Below are positions 16,561 through 25,376 of a stretch of 35,706 nt of DNA, in pieces. Source of the DNA: Deltaproteobacteria bacterium (GTDB lineage: Bacteria; Desulfobacterota; Desulfarculia; Adiutricales; Adiutricaceae); the NCBI GenBank assembly GCA_031278635.1, contig JAITKA010000018.1, forward strand, positions 1 through 35,706. Reading direction: 5' to 3'. Every line of letters begins with the position of its first letter. Position 1 is the first letter of the stretch. The translations under genes and the position numbers were made by a program. Below the pieces are notes generated by a model, which did no database searches, had not been told where the DNA came from, and was given only the letters and a program-made list of their open reading frames with translations.

Positions 16561-17301
16561 CTTGCCTAAACCGCCTTAAGAACCGGATTCGGGCCCCCTG
16601 AGGGGCAGGCCCCCAGGGGGGGTGCCCCTGGGGTGGGGTGCCCCTGGTGGGGGTAATTTAAGACCAAAATTACCTTGCGGGGCTGTTTACGGGAAACTGC
16701 CCTATAAATTAGATTATTCAATTGTTATCTAGTATCGTTAATGGACAAGCTAATTTTAATTGGCAAATATCGACTTTTAAACCGCTGAATTTAACGACGG
16801 AAGCAAGTAACGAGTTACAACACTGAAACGGCTTGAACGAAAGTCAAGCAAATCTAGGGGCGCGGCCATAAATTAAGGACTAGAGAAAAATACCTTGCGC
16901 TCAAGTTGATAACGGTTTTCGGCTTTACCTCAAGAAAATGCCCAGTCTTGCTAACGTTTCCCTAAACAAAACTACTGCGATGGGATGATATAATATTTGT
17001 AAAATTTGTTAGGCTGATTTGTCTGTTCTAATCGTAATTACGTGTTTTTCAATTTTTCTATCCAGCCCATGGACGTAGACATTTTACGCGACTTGACCAT
17101 AAAAAGCAAGCACTATCTTTTTATCGTCCATTAAATAATGAAAAGGAGTTTTGCTTGATATTTTTAAAAGAGATGGATTGACGGGAAAAAAAGACCTTCG
17201 GTAAGGGTAAATTGGCCGGAAGTTGGGTCGAAAAAATTTTTTTTGGGTGGCCTGTCAAGCGCCGATTAAGGGGGGCTTTTTGGGGGATAGGGGTCGGGAA
17301 A
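16561..17301. other. AT-rich spacer between mreC and mreD
   Basis: About 740 bp with no supported gene interrupt the mreBCD order. Only the GC-rich island at 16591-16653 stands out. Near 17180-17200 the - strand reads a tiny ACC-GAA-GGT hairpin followed by a T run, which could end mreC transcription weakly. The rest is AT-rich with no recognisable remnant. Confidence 0.5.
16591..16653. repeat. GC-rich hairpin/repeat island
   Basis: A 63-bp block of almost pure G and C lies in AT-rich DNA 30 bp upstream of mreD. It contains the word GGGGTGCCCCTGG twice (16619-16631 and 16635-16647), the palindrome CCCCCAGGGGG (16610-16620) and CCCC-TGA-GGGG. It could form strong RNA structure at the 5' end of mreD mRNA. 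Not recognised as a known repeat family. Confidence 0.55.
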
Positions 17302-18174
17302 TCATCTGCCGCCGAGGGCCTGCTCCTCGAAGCGGCGCTTGAGGTCGCCGCCCAGGGCCATCCAGTCGATGGGCATCTCGCGGTCCAGCTTGACCAGGAC
17401 CTCCTCGAGGCCGTTTAGGTCAACGCTGGGGTTGATCTGGGCCTCGAGGAAAAGGCCCAGGCTCTTTTTGTCCACCAGGGTGACGCTGCCCACGGAGAGG
17501 CCGGCCGGGAAGATGCCGTCAAGGCCGGAGGTCACCACCATGTCGCCGGGCCTCACGTCGTCGGCCTTGCGGACGTAGTCGAGGGTCATCTGGCCGCCGC
17601 CGTGGCCCGAGAGGAGGCCGTGGACGCGGTTTCGCTGGACGAAGGCGTCGATGCCGCTCCCGGAGTCGGTGATTAGGAGGACCTTGGAGAAGTTGGGGGT
17701 GATCTCGACCACCCGGCCGACGACGCCGGCCTCGGTCACCACGGGGGCGTTCAGGGGGACGCCGTCCTGGGAGCCGAGGTCGATGACCATGGACTGGTAC
17801 CAGGGGCCGGGATCCCAGGCGACTATCTTGGCCCCCTTGTAATCGCCCTCGGCGGTGATCTTGAAATTCAGGAGCCTCCGGAGGCGCTCGTTGGCCGTCC
17901 TGTCCTCGGTCAGCTGGACTATCTGGCGGCCCTGGCGGTCGACCACGCGCTTGAGGCTCTCGTTCTCCTCCTTGACCCCGATCAGCTGGAAGTAGCTCAG
18001 CCAGACGCCCTCGACCCAGCCGGCCAGGCCGTCCATGAAGGAGCCCACCGGGCCAACGACCTCGAGGGAGCCCCTGTTCAGGGCGGTATTGGAGCGATTT
18101 CTGACCGAGAGGGACAAAAGGGCCAGGCAGGCGATCACGAGGATGACCGGCACCGTTCGCTTCCAGCGGCCCAT
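17302..18174 (-). CDS. mreC: Rod shape-determining protein MreC
   Basis: Periplasmic scaffold of the elongasome that links MreB to PBP2 and RodA. The 290-residue protein has a short cytoplasmic N-terminus, one membrane helix (about 8-24), a coiled-coil region (about 68-103, ENESLKRVVDRQGRQ onward) and two beta domains with the family's GVPLNAPVVTEAGVVGRV and TDSGSGIDAFVQRN stretches, then GDMVVTSGLDGIFPAGLSVG. ATG 18174 is the only good start before the helix. It lies 94 bp after mreB. Confidence 0.94.
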   Translation of the reverse strand: MGRWKRTVPVILVIACLALLSLSVRNRSNTALNRGSLEVVGPVGSFMDGLAGWVEGVWLSYFQLIGVKEENESLKRVVDRQGRQIVQLTEDRTANERLRRLLNFKITAEGDYKGAKIVAWDPGPWYQSMVIDLGSQDGVPLNAPVVTEAGVVGRVVEITPNFSKVLLITDSGSGIDAFVQRNRVHGLLSGHGGGQMTLDYVRKADDVRPGDMVVTSGLDGIFPAGLSVGSVTLVDKKSLGLFLEAQINPSVDLNGLEEVLVKLDREMPIDWMALGGDLKRRFEEQALGGR

Positions 18175-18230
18175 GGCGGTTACCTGGGGGCGCGCCGGCC
18201 GGGGGTCCGGCCGGGTAGGCGGGAGGGTAT

Positions 18231-18250
18231 CCGGCCGCCGGGGCGGCCGG
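18231..18250. repeat. GC palindrome between mreB and mreC
   Basis: CCGGCCGCC and GGCGGCCGG are inverted with GG between them, within a 94-bp spacer built of CCGGCCGGG-like words. No T tract follows on the - strand, so it is more likely an mRNA structure element than a terminator. Confidence 0.45.
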
Positions 18251-18268
18251 GGTGGCGGGCCGGGGCCG

Positions 18269-19303
18269 TCACTTGATGGTGATCTCCTTTAGGATGTCGA
18301 TACTTTCCAGGGCCTTGCCGCTTCCGATGGCGACCGTCATCAGGGGGTTGTCGGCGATGTGGATGGGCAGCTGGGTCTCCTCGCGGAGGAGGGCGTCGAT
18401 GCGCCTTAGGAGGGCCCCGCCGCCGGTCAGGACGATGCCGCGGGTCACGATGTCGGCGGCCAGCTCGGGGGGTATCTGCTCCAGGGCGCTCTTGACGGTG
18501 TTGACTATGGTATCGAGCTGCTCCTTTATGGATTTGCGGATCTCCTCGGAGTCTATGGCGATGGCCATGGGCAGCGAGGAGACCGTGTGGCGGCCCTTGA
18601 CCTCGATGCTCTCGACGCTGTCGGAGGGATAGGCCGTGCCTATCTCGTGCTTGATGTTCTCGGCCGTGCGCTCGCCTATGTAGAGGTTGTACTTCTTGCG
18701 GACGTAAAGGACGATGGCCTCGTTCATCTTGTCGCCGCCGATGCGGACGCTTTTGGAGTAGACGATGCCGGCCAGGGATATTATGGCCACCTCCGTGGTC
18801 CCGCCCCCGATATCGACTATCATGTTGGCGGCGGGCTCGGTCACGGGCAGGCCGGCCCCGATGGCCGCGGCCATGGGCTCCTCGATCAGGTAGACCTCGC
18901 TGGCCCCGGCCTGCGCGGCGGCCTCGCGGACGGCCTTCTTCTCGACCTGGGTGATGCCCGAGGGCACGGCCACGATGATCCTGGGTTTGAAAATCCTACG
19001 GTGGTGGGTTTTGCGGATGAAATGGCGAAGCATGGACTGGGTTATCTCGAAATCGGCGATGACCCCGTCCTTCATGGGGCGGATGGCCTCTATCCCGGCC
19101 GGGGTGGTGCCCAGCATCCTCTTGGCCTCGGAACCCACGGCCAGTATCTTCCCGTTGCGACTGTCCTTTCGGCTGATGGCCACCACCGAGGGCTCGGAGA
19201 GGATGACCCCCTTGCCCCGGAGGTAGACCAGGGTGTTGGCCGTGCCCAGATCGATGGCCAGATCGCTGGAAAAGAGGTTCAAGAAACTGCGAAATATTTT
19301 CAT
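18269..19303 (-). CDS. mreB: Rod shape-determining protein MreB
   Basis: Actin-like filament protein that positions the wall-elongation machinery at the inner membrane. The 344-residue protein has the phosphate-1 loop AIDLGTANTLVY, IVAVPSGITQVEK, the phosphate-2 motif MIVDIGGGTTEVAIIS and the adenosine motif GIVLTGGGALL, all intact. The N-terminus MKIFRSFLNLFSSDLA may act as a membrane-binding segment. Start ATG 19303. It is the first gene of the shape cluster and is separated from the ribosomal genes by a terminator at 19495-19536, so it should have its own promoter in the AT-rich stretch near 19430-19470. Confidence 0.97.
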   Translation of the reverse strand: MKIFRSFLNLFSSDLAIDLGTANTLVYLRGKGVILSEPSVVAISRKDSRNGKILAVGSEAKRMLGTTPAGIEAIRPMKDGVIADFEITQSMLRHFIRKTHHRRIFKPRIIVAVPSGITQVEKKAVREAAAQAGASEVYLIEEPMAAAIGAGLPVTEPAANMIVDIGGGTTEVAIISLAGIVYSKSVRIGGDKMNEAIVLYVRKKYNLYIGERTAENIKHEIGTAYPSDSVESIEVKGRHTVSSLPMAIAIDSEEIRKSIKEQLDTIVNTVKSALEQIPPELAADIVTRGIVLTGGGALLRRIDALLREETQLPIHIADNPLMTVAIGSGKALESIDILKEITIK

Positions 19304-19618
19304 GGTTTATGCCCAAAGATGCCCCGGCCTTGCCAGGGGGACGAATTGGGTCCGAACGAATCGAAGCCTTTCGTGAAAGCCGCGCCGGTCGGGGCGCTGA
19401 AAGGCCAAGGCTTAAGGGCCCGGGCCTCCCGATATATTAAGTTACTTAAATTATTACCAAAAACGGACAGGGGTAACGATCGTGAATCCTGATTAAAACA
19501 AAAAGCCGTCAGAAAGGGCGAGGCCTTCCCGACGGCGCGATTGTGAACCCAAAGCCCCTATGACGCGTGCGTCAAGAAAAAAGGCCTTGGCCGCCTTAAG
19601 GGTGGTCCCGGCATGCGA
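19304..19618. other. Spacer between rplQ and mreB
   Basis: It holds the terminator of the ribosomal operon (19495-19536) and then, in the - strand direction, an AT-rich stretch (19430-19470, including TAATATAT) that is the likely promoter area for mreB. I could not settle a single -35/-10 pair. No gene is seen. Confidence 0.5.
19495..19536 (-). terminator. Rho-independent terminator of the ribosomal operon
   Basis: Read on the - strand, GCCGTCGGGAAGG pairs with CCTTTCTGACGGC (13 bp, two G-T pairs) around a 6-nt loop and is followed by TTTTTGTTTT. It begins 82 bp after the rplQ stop and separates the ribosomal operon from mreB. Confidence 0.9.
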
Positions 19619-20299
19619 TCATTTTTCGTCATCGCTTGGCTCGGCGGTCGCTTCCGGGGCCTCCCCGGGAGCGGCCTCGGGCGAGGCCTCGGCTAAAGGG
19701 GCCTCGGCTAAAGGGGCCTCGGTCAGGGGGGCCTCGGCTATGGGGTCCTCGGTCGGGGGGGCCATGTCCAAGGGGACCACGGCCAGGGGGGCCTCGGCCG
19801 CGCGCTTGGTCAGATCCATCGTGGCCGCGGGGGTGGCCGCCGGGCGGCCGGTCGTGGCCGCCCTGGAGGCGGCCACGCGGCGGCCGCGGTCGGTCTTGAC
19901 CTTGATGCCGGCGGAGCCGGAGCCGGGGATGACCTTGACGTCGGCGAGGGTGCAAAGCCTAAGCAGGATCATGGGGGCGCGGTCGCCTCGCCGGTGGCCG
20001 TTTTTGACGACGATGGTGTAGCCGCTTTCCCGGTTGGAGAAGCGGTCCTTGGCCGTCTCGATGAGCTGTTTGGCCACGGTCTCGTTGCGCAGGATCGAGT
20101 GTATCCTTCTCCTGGCCTCCAGATCGCCCTTTTTGGCCAGGGTCACCAATTTATCGACCAAGGGCTTCAGGGCTTTGCCCTTGGCCACGGTCGTCTGCAG
20201 TTGCTCGTGGCGGAACATGCTGGTGGCCATGTTTCGGAGCATGGCGTCGCGGTGGCTGGCCGTGCGGCCAAGTTTGACGTTCGATTTACGGTGTCGCAT
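19619..20299 (-). CDS. rplQ: 50S ribosomal protein L17 with long acidic tail
   Basis: Large-subunit protein near the exit-tunnel side of the ribosome. Residues 1 to about 120 are a normal L17 (MRHRKSNVKLGRTASHR start; ILRNETVAKQLIETAK). From there about 105 extra residues follow, first basic and then Ala/Pro/Glu-rich with repeated PLAEA units, ending SDDEK; most bacterial L17 proteins stop near 115-130. The repeat is also seen in DNA as five 15-bp units (19686-19760). ATG 20299 is 6 bp after the rpoA stop. It is the last gene of the operon. Confidence 0.95.
   Translation of the reverse strand: MRHRKSNVKLGRTASHRDAMLRNMATSMFRHEQLQTTVAKGKALKPLVDKLVTLAKKGDLEARRRIHSILRNETVAKQLIETAKDRFSNRESGYTIVVKNGHRRGDRAPMILLRLCTLADVKVIPGSGSAGIKVKTDRGRRVAASRAATTGRPAATPAATMDLTKRAAEAPLAVVPLDMAPPTEDPIAEAPLTEAPLAEAPLAEASPEAAPGEAPEATAEPSDDEK
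19686..19760 (-). repeat. Five tandem 15-bp units inside rplQ
   Basis: Units at 19686, 19701, 19716, 19731 and 19746, consensus on the + strand GCCTCGGCTAAAGGG. The first two are identical and the others diverge stepwise. They code for repeats of about PLAEA in the L17 tail, so the tail has grown, or can vary, by slippage without frameshift. Confidence 0.85.
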
Positions 20300-20305
20300 C
20301 TCTGT

Positions 20306-21301
20306 CTAATCCTTCTTCTCGGGCCTGACGAAGCCCTCTACCGTCATGCCCAGCGACAAACCCAGTTCGGTCAAGACGGCCTTGATTTCGTTAAGGGACT
20401 TGCGGCCAAAATTCTTGGTCTTGAGCATTTCGTTTTCGGTCTTCTGGACCAGCTCGCCTATGTAATAGATGTCGGCGTTCTTGAGGCAATTGGCCGAGCG
20501 GACCGAGAGCTCGAGCTCGTCGACCGTCCGGTTGTAGTGTTCGCTGGGACCGGAAATCACCTTCTCCTCGGGCTCGGCCTGGCCCTCGATGCGGGTGACC
20601 TCGTCGATGTCGGTGAAAACGGTCAGCTGATCCTTGAGGATCTTCGCGGCGGTAGCCACGGCGTCCTGGGGCGTTATGCTGCCGTCGGTCCAGACCTCCA
20701 GCGACAATTTGTCATAGTCGGTCTTTTGGCCGATCCTGGCGTTGGTGACGATGAAATTCACCCGGCGGATCGGCGAAAAGAGGGCGTCCACCGGGATGAT
20801 GCCGATGATCTGCTCGTCCTCCGGCGGGGTCTCGGCCGGGACGTAACCCTTGCCCATGGCCACTTCCAGGGTCATGACGAGCCTACCCTTGTCGGCCAGG
20901 GTGGCAAGCTCGAGATCCTTGTTCAGGACCTCGCATTGATGGTCGGTCACGATGTCGGCGGCGGTCACGATCTTGGGGCCGTTGGCCTCGATACGGAGCG
21001 TGCGGGGCCCGGGGCCGTGCATCTTGAGCCTGATTTCCTTCACGTTAAGGATGATGTCGCTCACGTCCTCGATGACGTCGGGGATGGTCGTCATCTCGTG
21101 AAGCGCGCCGTCTATCTTGATCGAGACGACGGCCGCCCCCTGGAGGGAGGAGAGCATGACCCGCCTTAGGGCGTTGCCCAGGGTCAGGCCGAAACCCCTT
21201 TCCAAGGGCTCGCATACGAAAAGCCCGTAATGTTTCTGTTGGTCAAGTTCCTCTACGACTACCGATTGCGGTTTGATTATATCTTTCCAGTTTATTTCCA
21301 T
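20306..21301 (-). CDS. rpoA: RNA polymerase alpha subunit
   Basis: Assembles RNA polymerase and contacts upstream promoter DNA and activators. The 331 residues hold the N-terminal dimer domain (about 1-235, with [20 protein letters not shown]-type core motif) and the C-terminal domain (about 255-325) with [11 protein letters not shown] and [14 protein letters not shown], the DNA-binding helix-hairpin-helix. Length and both domains are normal. ATG 21301 has GGGAGAGGG upstream. It lies between rpsD and rplQ as in most bacteria. Confidence 0.98.
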   Translation of the reverse strand: MEINWKDIIKPQSVVVEELDQQKHYGLFVCEPLERGFGLTLGNALRRVMLSSLQGAAVVSIKIDGALHEMTTIPDVIEDVSDIILNVKEIRLKMHGPGPRTLRIEANGPKIVTAADIVTDHQCEVLNKDLELATLADKGRLVMTLEVAMGKGYVPAETPPEDEQIIGIIPVDALFSPIRRVNFIVTNARIGQKTDYDKLSLEVWTDGSITPQDAVATAAKILKDQLTVFTDIDEVTRIEGQAEPEEKVISGPSEHYNRTVDELELSVRSANCLKNADIYYIGELVQKTENEMLKTKNFGRKSLNEIKAVLTELGLSLGMTVEGFVRPEKKD

Positions 21302-21386
21302 ACCCTCTCCCGAAAGCCCAATGATTGGGACCCTTTAAATTATGAAGGGCGGGGATAAAAGACAAGCCGTGGGCTTGCGGTCTACG

Positions 21387-22013
21387 CTACTTGGAGTAGA
21401 ACTCGACGATCAGCTGCTCGGTGACCTGGACGGACAGATCCTCCCTCAAGGGAAGCTCGGTTACCCGCCCGGTGAAAGCGTCCTTGTCAAGCTCCAGCCA
21501 ATTCGGCAAACCCCGGCGCGCCACGGTCTCGAGAGACTCCTGGACCAAGGCGATCTTGCGGCTCTTTTCGCGGAGAGTCACCGAGTCGCCCTTATTAACC
21601 AAATACGAGGGAATGTCGACCTTGCGGCCGTTGACCAAAAAATGGCCATGGCAAACCAGTTGCCTGGCTTGGCTCCGGGAAGAGGCGAAGCCCAGGCGAT
21701 AGACTATGTTGTCGAGCCTTCTTTCCAACAAAAGCAAGAGGTTGGTTCCGGTGATGCCCTTTTGGCGCTCGGCCCTCCCGAAGGTCGAACGGAACTGTTT
21801 TTCCAAAAGGCCGTAAGAGCGTTTGACTTTCTGTTTCTCGCGCAGCTGCAAGCCGTACTCGGAAAGCTTGCCCCGGCGGGGGCCGGTTTGGCCCGGGATG
21901 CTGGGCCTTCTCTCGAAGGCGCACTTGCTGGCGAAGCAGCGGTCTCCCTTGAGGAAGAGCTTGGCGTTTTCTCGTCTACATATCCGGCAGACTGCCGCGG
22001 TGTATCTAGCCAC
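21387..22013 (-). CDS. rpsD: 30S ribosomal protein S4, zinc-binding type
   Basis: Primary 16S rRNA-binding protein of the small-subunit body. The 208-residue protein has the S4 RNA-binding domain (about 95-155, [28 protein letters not shown]) and four cysteines at 9, 12, 26 and 31 that form the zinc site of the C+ type. Start is GTG 22013 with AGGAGA 5 nt upstream. S14 and L36 in this operon also retain their zinc ligands. In many bacteria S4 feeds back on the alpha operon mRNA; nothing here proves it. Confidence 0.97.
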   Translation of the reverse strand: MARYTAAVCRICRRENAKLFLKGDRCFASKCAFERRPSIPGQTGPRRGKLSEYGLQLREKQKVKRSYGLLEKQFRSTFGRAERQKGITGTNLLLLLERRLDNIVYRLGFASSRSQARQLVCHGHFLVNGRKVDIPSYLVNKGDSVTLREKSRKIALVQESLETVARRGLPNWLELDKDAFTGRVTELPLREDLSVQVTEQLIVEFYSK

Positions 22014-22088
22014 CTTTATCTCCTAAAATTAATTCCAGCCGCCTGACCCTGACGGGTGGCCAAAACCGACCGGTTTTCTAGCCGATTC

Positions 22089-22484
22089 TCAGACCCGGCG
22101 ACGCTTGGGCGGGCGGCACCCGTTATGGGGGATGGGGGTGACGTCCCTGATGTTGTTGACCTGGATGCCGGAGTTCTGGAAAGCCCGCAGGGCGGCCTCG
22201 CGGCTGTTGCCGGGGCCCTTGATGAAGACGTCGACCGTGCGCATGCCGTGTTCCTGGGCCTTTTTGGTCGCGTCCTCGACCGCCGTCTGGGCGGCGTAAG
22301 GGGTCGACTTGCGGGAACCCTTGAAACCCTGGACACCCGCGCTGGACCAGACCAGGACGTTACCCTGGGGATCGGTGATGGTCACGATGGTGTTACTGAA
22401 GGTGGAATGGATATGGGCCACCCCCAGCGGGATAATCTTTTTTTCCTTTTTTTTGCGCGTTTTGCGCACTGCTTTGGCCGACAT
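22089..22484 (-). CDS. rpsK: 30S ribosomal protein S11
   Basis: Platform protein near the mRNA exit site. The 131 residues include the Lys-rich N-terminus, [17 protein letters not shown] and the C-terminal [19 protein letters not shown], which is identical to the usual S11 ending. The normally Gly-rich KGPGxGRE loop reads [11 protein letters not shown] 22484. The spacer to rpsM is 113 bp, long for this operon. Confidence 0.97.
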   Translation of the reverse strand: MSAKAVRKTRKKKEKKIIPLGVAHIHSTFSNTIVTITDPQGNVLVWSSAGVQGFKGSRKSTPYAAQTAVEDATKKAQEHGMRTVDVFIKGPGNSREAALRAFQNSGIQVNNIRDVTPIPHNGCRPPKRRRV

Positions 22485-22597
22485 TTATGCCTCTGAAAGT
22501 AGACGTTGATTAAAAATTATATTCGCTGACCGATGGGCGATTCGGGCCAAGCCCCGGGGCGCCGGCCTTTGGGGCCAACGGGCCCTAAGGGCGGGGC

Positions 22598-22981
22598 CTA
22601 GGACTTGGACGGGGCCTTTTTCTTGCCGACCACCGAGCGACGGGGCCCCTTCCGGGTCCTGGCGTTGGTGTGGGTCCTTTGGCCGTTGACGGGGAGGCCC
22701 TTGCGGTGCCGCAGGCCGCGGTAGCAGCCCAGGTCCATGAGGCGTTTGATGCTCATGGTCACCTCCCGGCGCAGGTCGCCCTCGACCTTGTAGTCGTTGT
22801 CGATGATCCTGCGGATGCGGGTGACCTCGTCGTCGGTCAGGTTGTCGCTTTTTACGCCGAAATCGATGCCGGCCTTTTTAAGAATGGCCTGGGCGCTCGA
22901 GCGGCCGAGACCGTAAATATAGGTCAAGGCGATCTCGACGCGCTTTTGGCGTGGTAAGTCTATGCCTGAAATCCTGGGCAC
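22598..22981 (-). CDS. rpsM: 30S ribosomal protein S13
   Basis: Small-subunit head protein that contacts the P-site tRNA and forms an inter-subunit bridge. The 127 residues show the helix-turn segment [25 protein letters not shown], the central [28 protein letters not shown] stretch and a basic tail. Start is GTG 22981, with GGGAGG about 8 nt upstream; no ATG is available. Length is typical. Confidence 0.97.
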   Translation of the reverse strand: MPRISGIDLPRQKRVEIALTYIYGLGRSSAQAILKKAGIDFGVKSDNLTDDEVTRIRRIIDNDYKVEGDLRREVTMSIKRLMDLGCYRGLRHRKGLPVNGQRTHTNARTRKGPRRSVVGKKKAPSKS

Positions 22982-23065
22982 CTAAGAATCCTCCCTTGTC
23001 CCGCTTCGATCCGTCCCGGGCTGGTCGCCCGGTGACCGGTGGGCCGGCTGGCGGCCCGGAATGCG

Positions 23066-23179
23066 TCAGCCCTGACGCTGCTTGTGCTTGGGGTTAGAGC
23101 AAATAACCCTGACTTGGCCGAAACGCTTAATGATCTTGCACTTCATGCACATTTTTTTAACTGAGGAACGAACTTTCAT
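23066..23179 (-). CDS. rpmJ: 50S ribosomal protein L36, zinc-binding type
   Basis: A 37-residue protein found by reading the gap between rpsM and adk. It begins [15 protein letters not shown] and ends NPKHKQRQG. The zinc ligands Cys11, Cys14, Cys27 and His32 are all present. ATG 23179, stop TGA at 23066-23068. It occupies its standard place just upstream of rpsM; infA, which often precedes it, is absent here. Confidence 0.96.
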   Translation of the reverse strand: MKVRSSVKKMCMKCKIIKRFGQVRVICSNPKHKQRQG

Positions 23180-23239
23180 GTCAATCACCATATTTAAAGA
23201 CCAATGGGTGGTCTCGTTTTGGCCAAAGGCGAAGGGCCT

Positions 23240-23884
23240 TTATTCGGAAAGGGCCTTCGTTATGGCCGCCCCGACAACCCCTGGCGCGGCGCTGCCGTCG
23301 ATGGCCCTCAGGTTGCCCTGGCCCCGGTACCATTCGACCAGGGGCTTGGTCTGCTTATGGTATACGTCCAGGCGGCTCTGGATGGTCGCGGGCTTGTCGT
23401 CGTCCCGCTGGTAAATCTCCCCGCCGCACTTGTCGCAGGCGTTTTCCTTTTTGGTCGGCGAGTAGACGACGTGGGAGCTGCCCCCGCAGGAGCGGCAGAT
23501 CCGCCGGCCGGAAAGCCTGGCCACGAGGTCCGCGTCGGGAACCTCAAGGAGGAGGCAAACGTCGACCTTTTTGCCCTGGGCGGCCAGGATATCCGAGAGG
23601 GCCTGGGCCTGGGCGGTGGTCCTGGGGAAGCCGTCCAGGAGGGCGCCGGAAGCGGCGTCGGGCTTGGACAGGCGGTCGGCCACCAGTTTTACCACCAGGG
23701 CGTCGGGGACGAGCTCGCCCCGATCCATGAATTTTTTGGCCTCAAGGCCCAAGGCCGTCCCGTGCTCCAGGTTGGCCCGGAAGATGTCCCCGGTCGAGAC
23801 GTGGGGGACGTTCAGGCTCTTGGAAATGGCCTCGGCCTGCGTGCCTTTGCCGGCCCCGGGCGGGCCCAATAAGATAACTATCAT
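23240..23884 (-). CDS. adk: Adenylate kinase with zinc lid
   Basis: Balances AMP, ADP and ATP in the cytoplasm. The 214-residue long-form enzyme has the P-loop GPPGAGKGTQ (7-16), STGDIFR near 30-36, DGFPRT (84-89) and a lid with four cysteines (130, 133, 150, 153) that should bind zinc. It sits between secY and rpmJ as in many bacteria, but the methionine aminopeptidase gene that often follows is absent. The spacer to secY (114 bp) is AT-rich. Confidence 0.97.
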   Translation of the reverse strand: MIVILLGPPGAGKGTQAEAISKSLNVPHVSTGDIFRANLEHGTALGLEAKKFMDRGELVPDALVVKLVADRLSKPDAASGALLDGFPRTTAQAQALSDILAAQGKKVDVCLLLEVPDADLVARLSGRRICRSCGGSSHVVYSPTKKENACDKCGGEIYQRDDDKPATIQSRLDVYHKQTKPLVEWYRGQGNLRAIDGSAAPGVVGAAITKALSE

Positions 23885-23998
23885 CTGGCAGCCTCCCCTG
23901 AAACGATTGGCGCAAGGGTTGCCAAAACACCAATCTACTATTATTTATTATTTCAACTACTTTGTCAAGGGTTTTTTCAAAACCGTTCGTCGCCGCAT

Positions 23999-25315
23999 CT
24001 AGATCCGGCGCCGGGGCTGGATGCGGCCGAGGCCGGACATGCCCCTTTTGAGGATGCCGTCGTATTGCCTGTTGACGAGGTGCGACTGGATCTGGGCGAT
24101 AGTGTCCAGGGAGACGCCGACGACGATCAGCAGGGCCGTCCCGCCAAAGTAGAAGTTGACCCTGAAGTAGTCCATGATGAAATTGGGCATGAGGCAGATG
24201 AAGGAGACGTAAGCCGCCCCCCACAGGGTGAGCCTGGTCAGGACCCGGTCGATGTACTCGGCCGTCCTGGGCCCCGGCCGTATGCCCGGGACGAAGCCCC
24301 CGTTCTTTTTCATGTTCTCGGCCACGTCCTCGGGGTTGAACTGGACCCCGGTGTAGAAGTAGCAGAAAAAGACGATGAGGGCCACGTAAATGACGTTGTA
24401 AAGCCAGTTGTTGCGGGTCGTCAGATCCTTGAGGAAAGGCAGATCCACGAACTGGCCGATGGTCGCCGGGAACATTATGAGCGAGCTGGCGAAGATGGGC
24501 GGTATGACCCCGGCGGGGTTAAGCTTGAGCGGCAGGTGCGTCGAGCGGCCGCCCATCATCTTGCGCCCGACCATCCTCTGGGCGTAGTGGACCGGTATGC
24601 GCCTTTGGGCCCTCTCGCAGAAGACGACCCCGGCCACGATCAGGACCAGGCCGGCACCCAGGAAGGCCATGCGCAGCAGGGACTGCTCGTTGGAGGTAAG
24701 GTCGGAGAAGACGCCCTGGATGGCCGAGGGCAGGCCCTCGACGATGCCGGCGAAGATTATGAGCGATATGCCGTTCCCGATGCCCCGCTCGGTTATCTGC
24801 TCGCCCAGCCACATGATGAAGCAGGTGCCGGCGGCCAGGGTGAGCATGGCCATCAGCCTGAAGCCGAGGCCAGGGGCCAGGACGACGGACTGGCTGCCCA
24901 TGGCCATGCGCTCGAGGCCCACGGCCAGCATGAAGCCCTGGAAGAGCGAGAGGCCCACCGTCAGGTAGCGGGAATACTGGGTCAGCTTGCGCCGCCCCTC
25001 CTGGCCGCCCTCTTTCTTGAGGCGGCTCAGGTGTGGCCAGACCACGGTCAGGAGCTCGATGATGATCGAGGCCGAGATGTAGGGCATGATGCCCATGGCG
25101 AAGATGGAGAACTGCGAGAGGGCCCGGCCGGAAAACATGTCGAACAGGCCCAGCAAGGTACCGGCGAATCCCCTGAACAGCTGGGCGATGGCCTCGGTGT
25201 CGACCCCGGGGGTGGGTATGTGAACGCCGATCCTGTAGACCGCCAGCATCAAGAGCATGAACACTATGCGCCTAAAGAGCTCGCTTTGTCCGGATTTTTC
25301 GGGTTTTCCTTGCAA
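23999..25315 (-). CDS. secY: Protein translocase subunit SecY
   Basis: Channel subunit of the Sec translocon in the inner membrane. The 438 residues hold ten hydrophobic helices and family motifs: GIMPYISASIIIEL near helix 2, RGIGNGISLIIFAGI near helix 5, the cytoplasmic YAQRMVGRKMMGGRSTHLPLK-type loop before helix 7 and NPAGVIPPIFASS. The start is TTG 25315, with AAGGA 6 nt upstream, giving MQGKPEKSGQSELF. It follows rplO by 61 bp that contain a perfect 11-bp stem. Confidence 0.97.
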   Translation of the reverse strand: MQGKPEKSGQSELFRRIVFMLLMLAVYRIGVHIPTPGVDTEAIAQLFRGFAGTLLGLFDMFSGRALSQFSIFAMGIMPYISASIIIELLTVVWPHLSRLKKEGGQEGRRKLTQYSRYLTVGLSLFQGFMLAVGLERMAMGSQSVVLAPGLGFRLMAMLTLAAGTCFIMWLGEQITERGIGNGISLIIFAGIVEGLPSAIQGVFSDLTSNEQSLLRMAFLGAGLVLIVAGVVFCERAQRRIPVHYAQRMVGRKMMGGRSTHLPLKLNPAGVIPPIFASSLIMFPATIGQFVDLPFLKDLTTRNNWLYNVIYVALIVFFCYFYTGVQFNPEDVAENMKKNGGFVPGIRPGPRTAEYIDRVLTRLTLWGAAYVSFICLMPNFIMDYFRVNFYFGGTALLIVVGVSLDTIAQIQSHLVNRQYDGILKRGMSGLGRIQPRRRI

Positions 25316-25342
25316 TTTAGTTCCTTCGCTCTGGGGAGGGCG

Positions 25343-25370
25343 GGGCCAGGGCCGGGGAGGGCCCTGGCCC
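25343..25370. repeat. Perfect 11-bp hairpin between rplO and secY
   Basis: GGGCCAGGGCC and GGCCCTGGCCC pair around a 6-nt loop. On the - strand no T tract follows, and secY starts 28 bp further on, so it is more likely a processing, stability or attenuation structure than a terminator. Confidence 0.55.
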
Positions 25371-25376
25371 GTTTAA

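Noticed and set aside
19994-21169. 391-codon frame opposite rplQ and rpoA
   Set aside because: Covers two unmistakable genes on the other strand; no family features.
23885-23998. Possible missed small gene between adk and secY
   Set aside because: The 114 bp are AT-rich, with no start plus ribosome site leading to a sensible frame.
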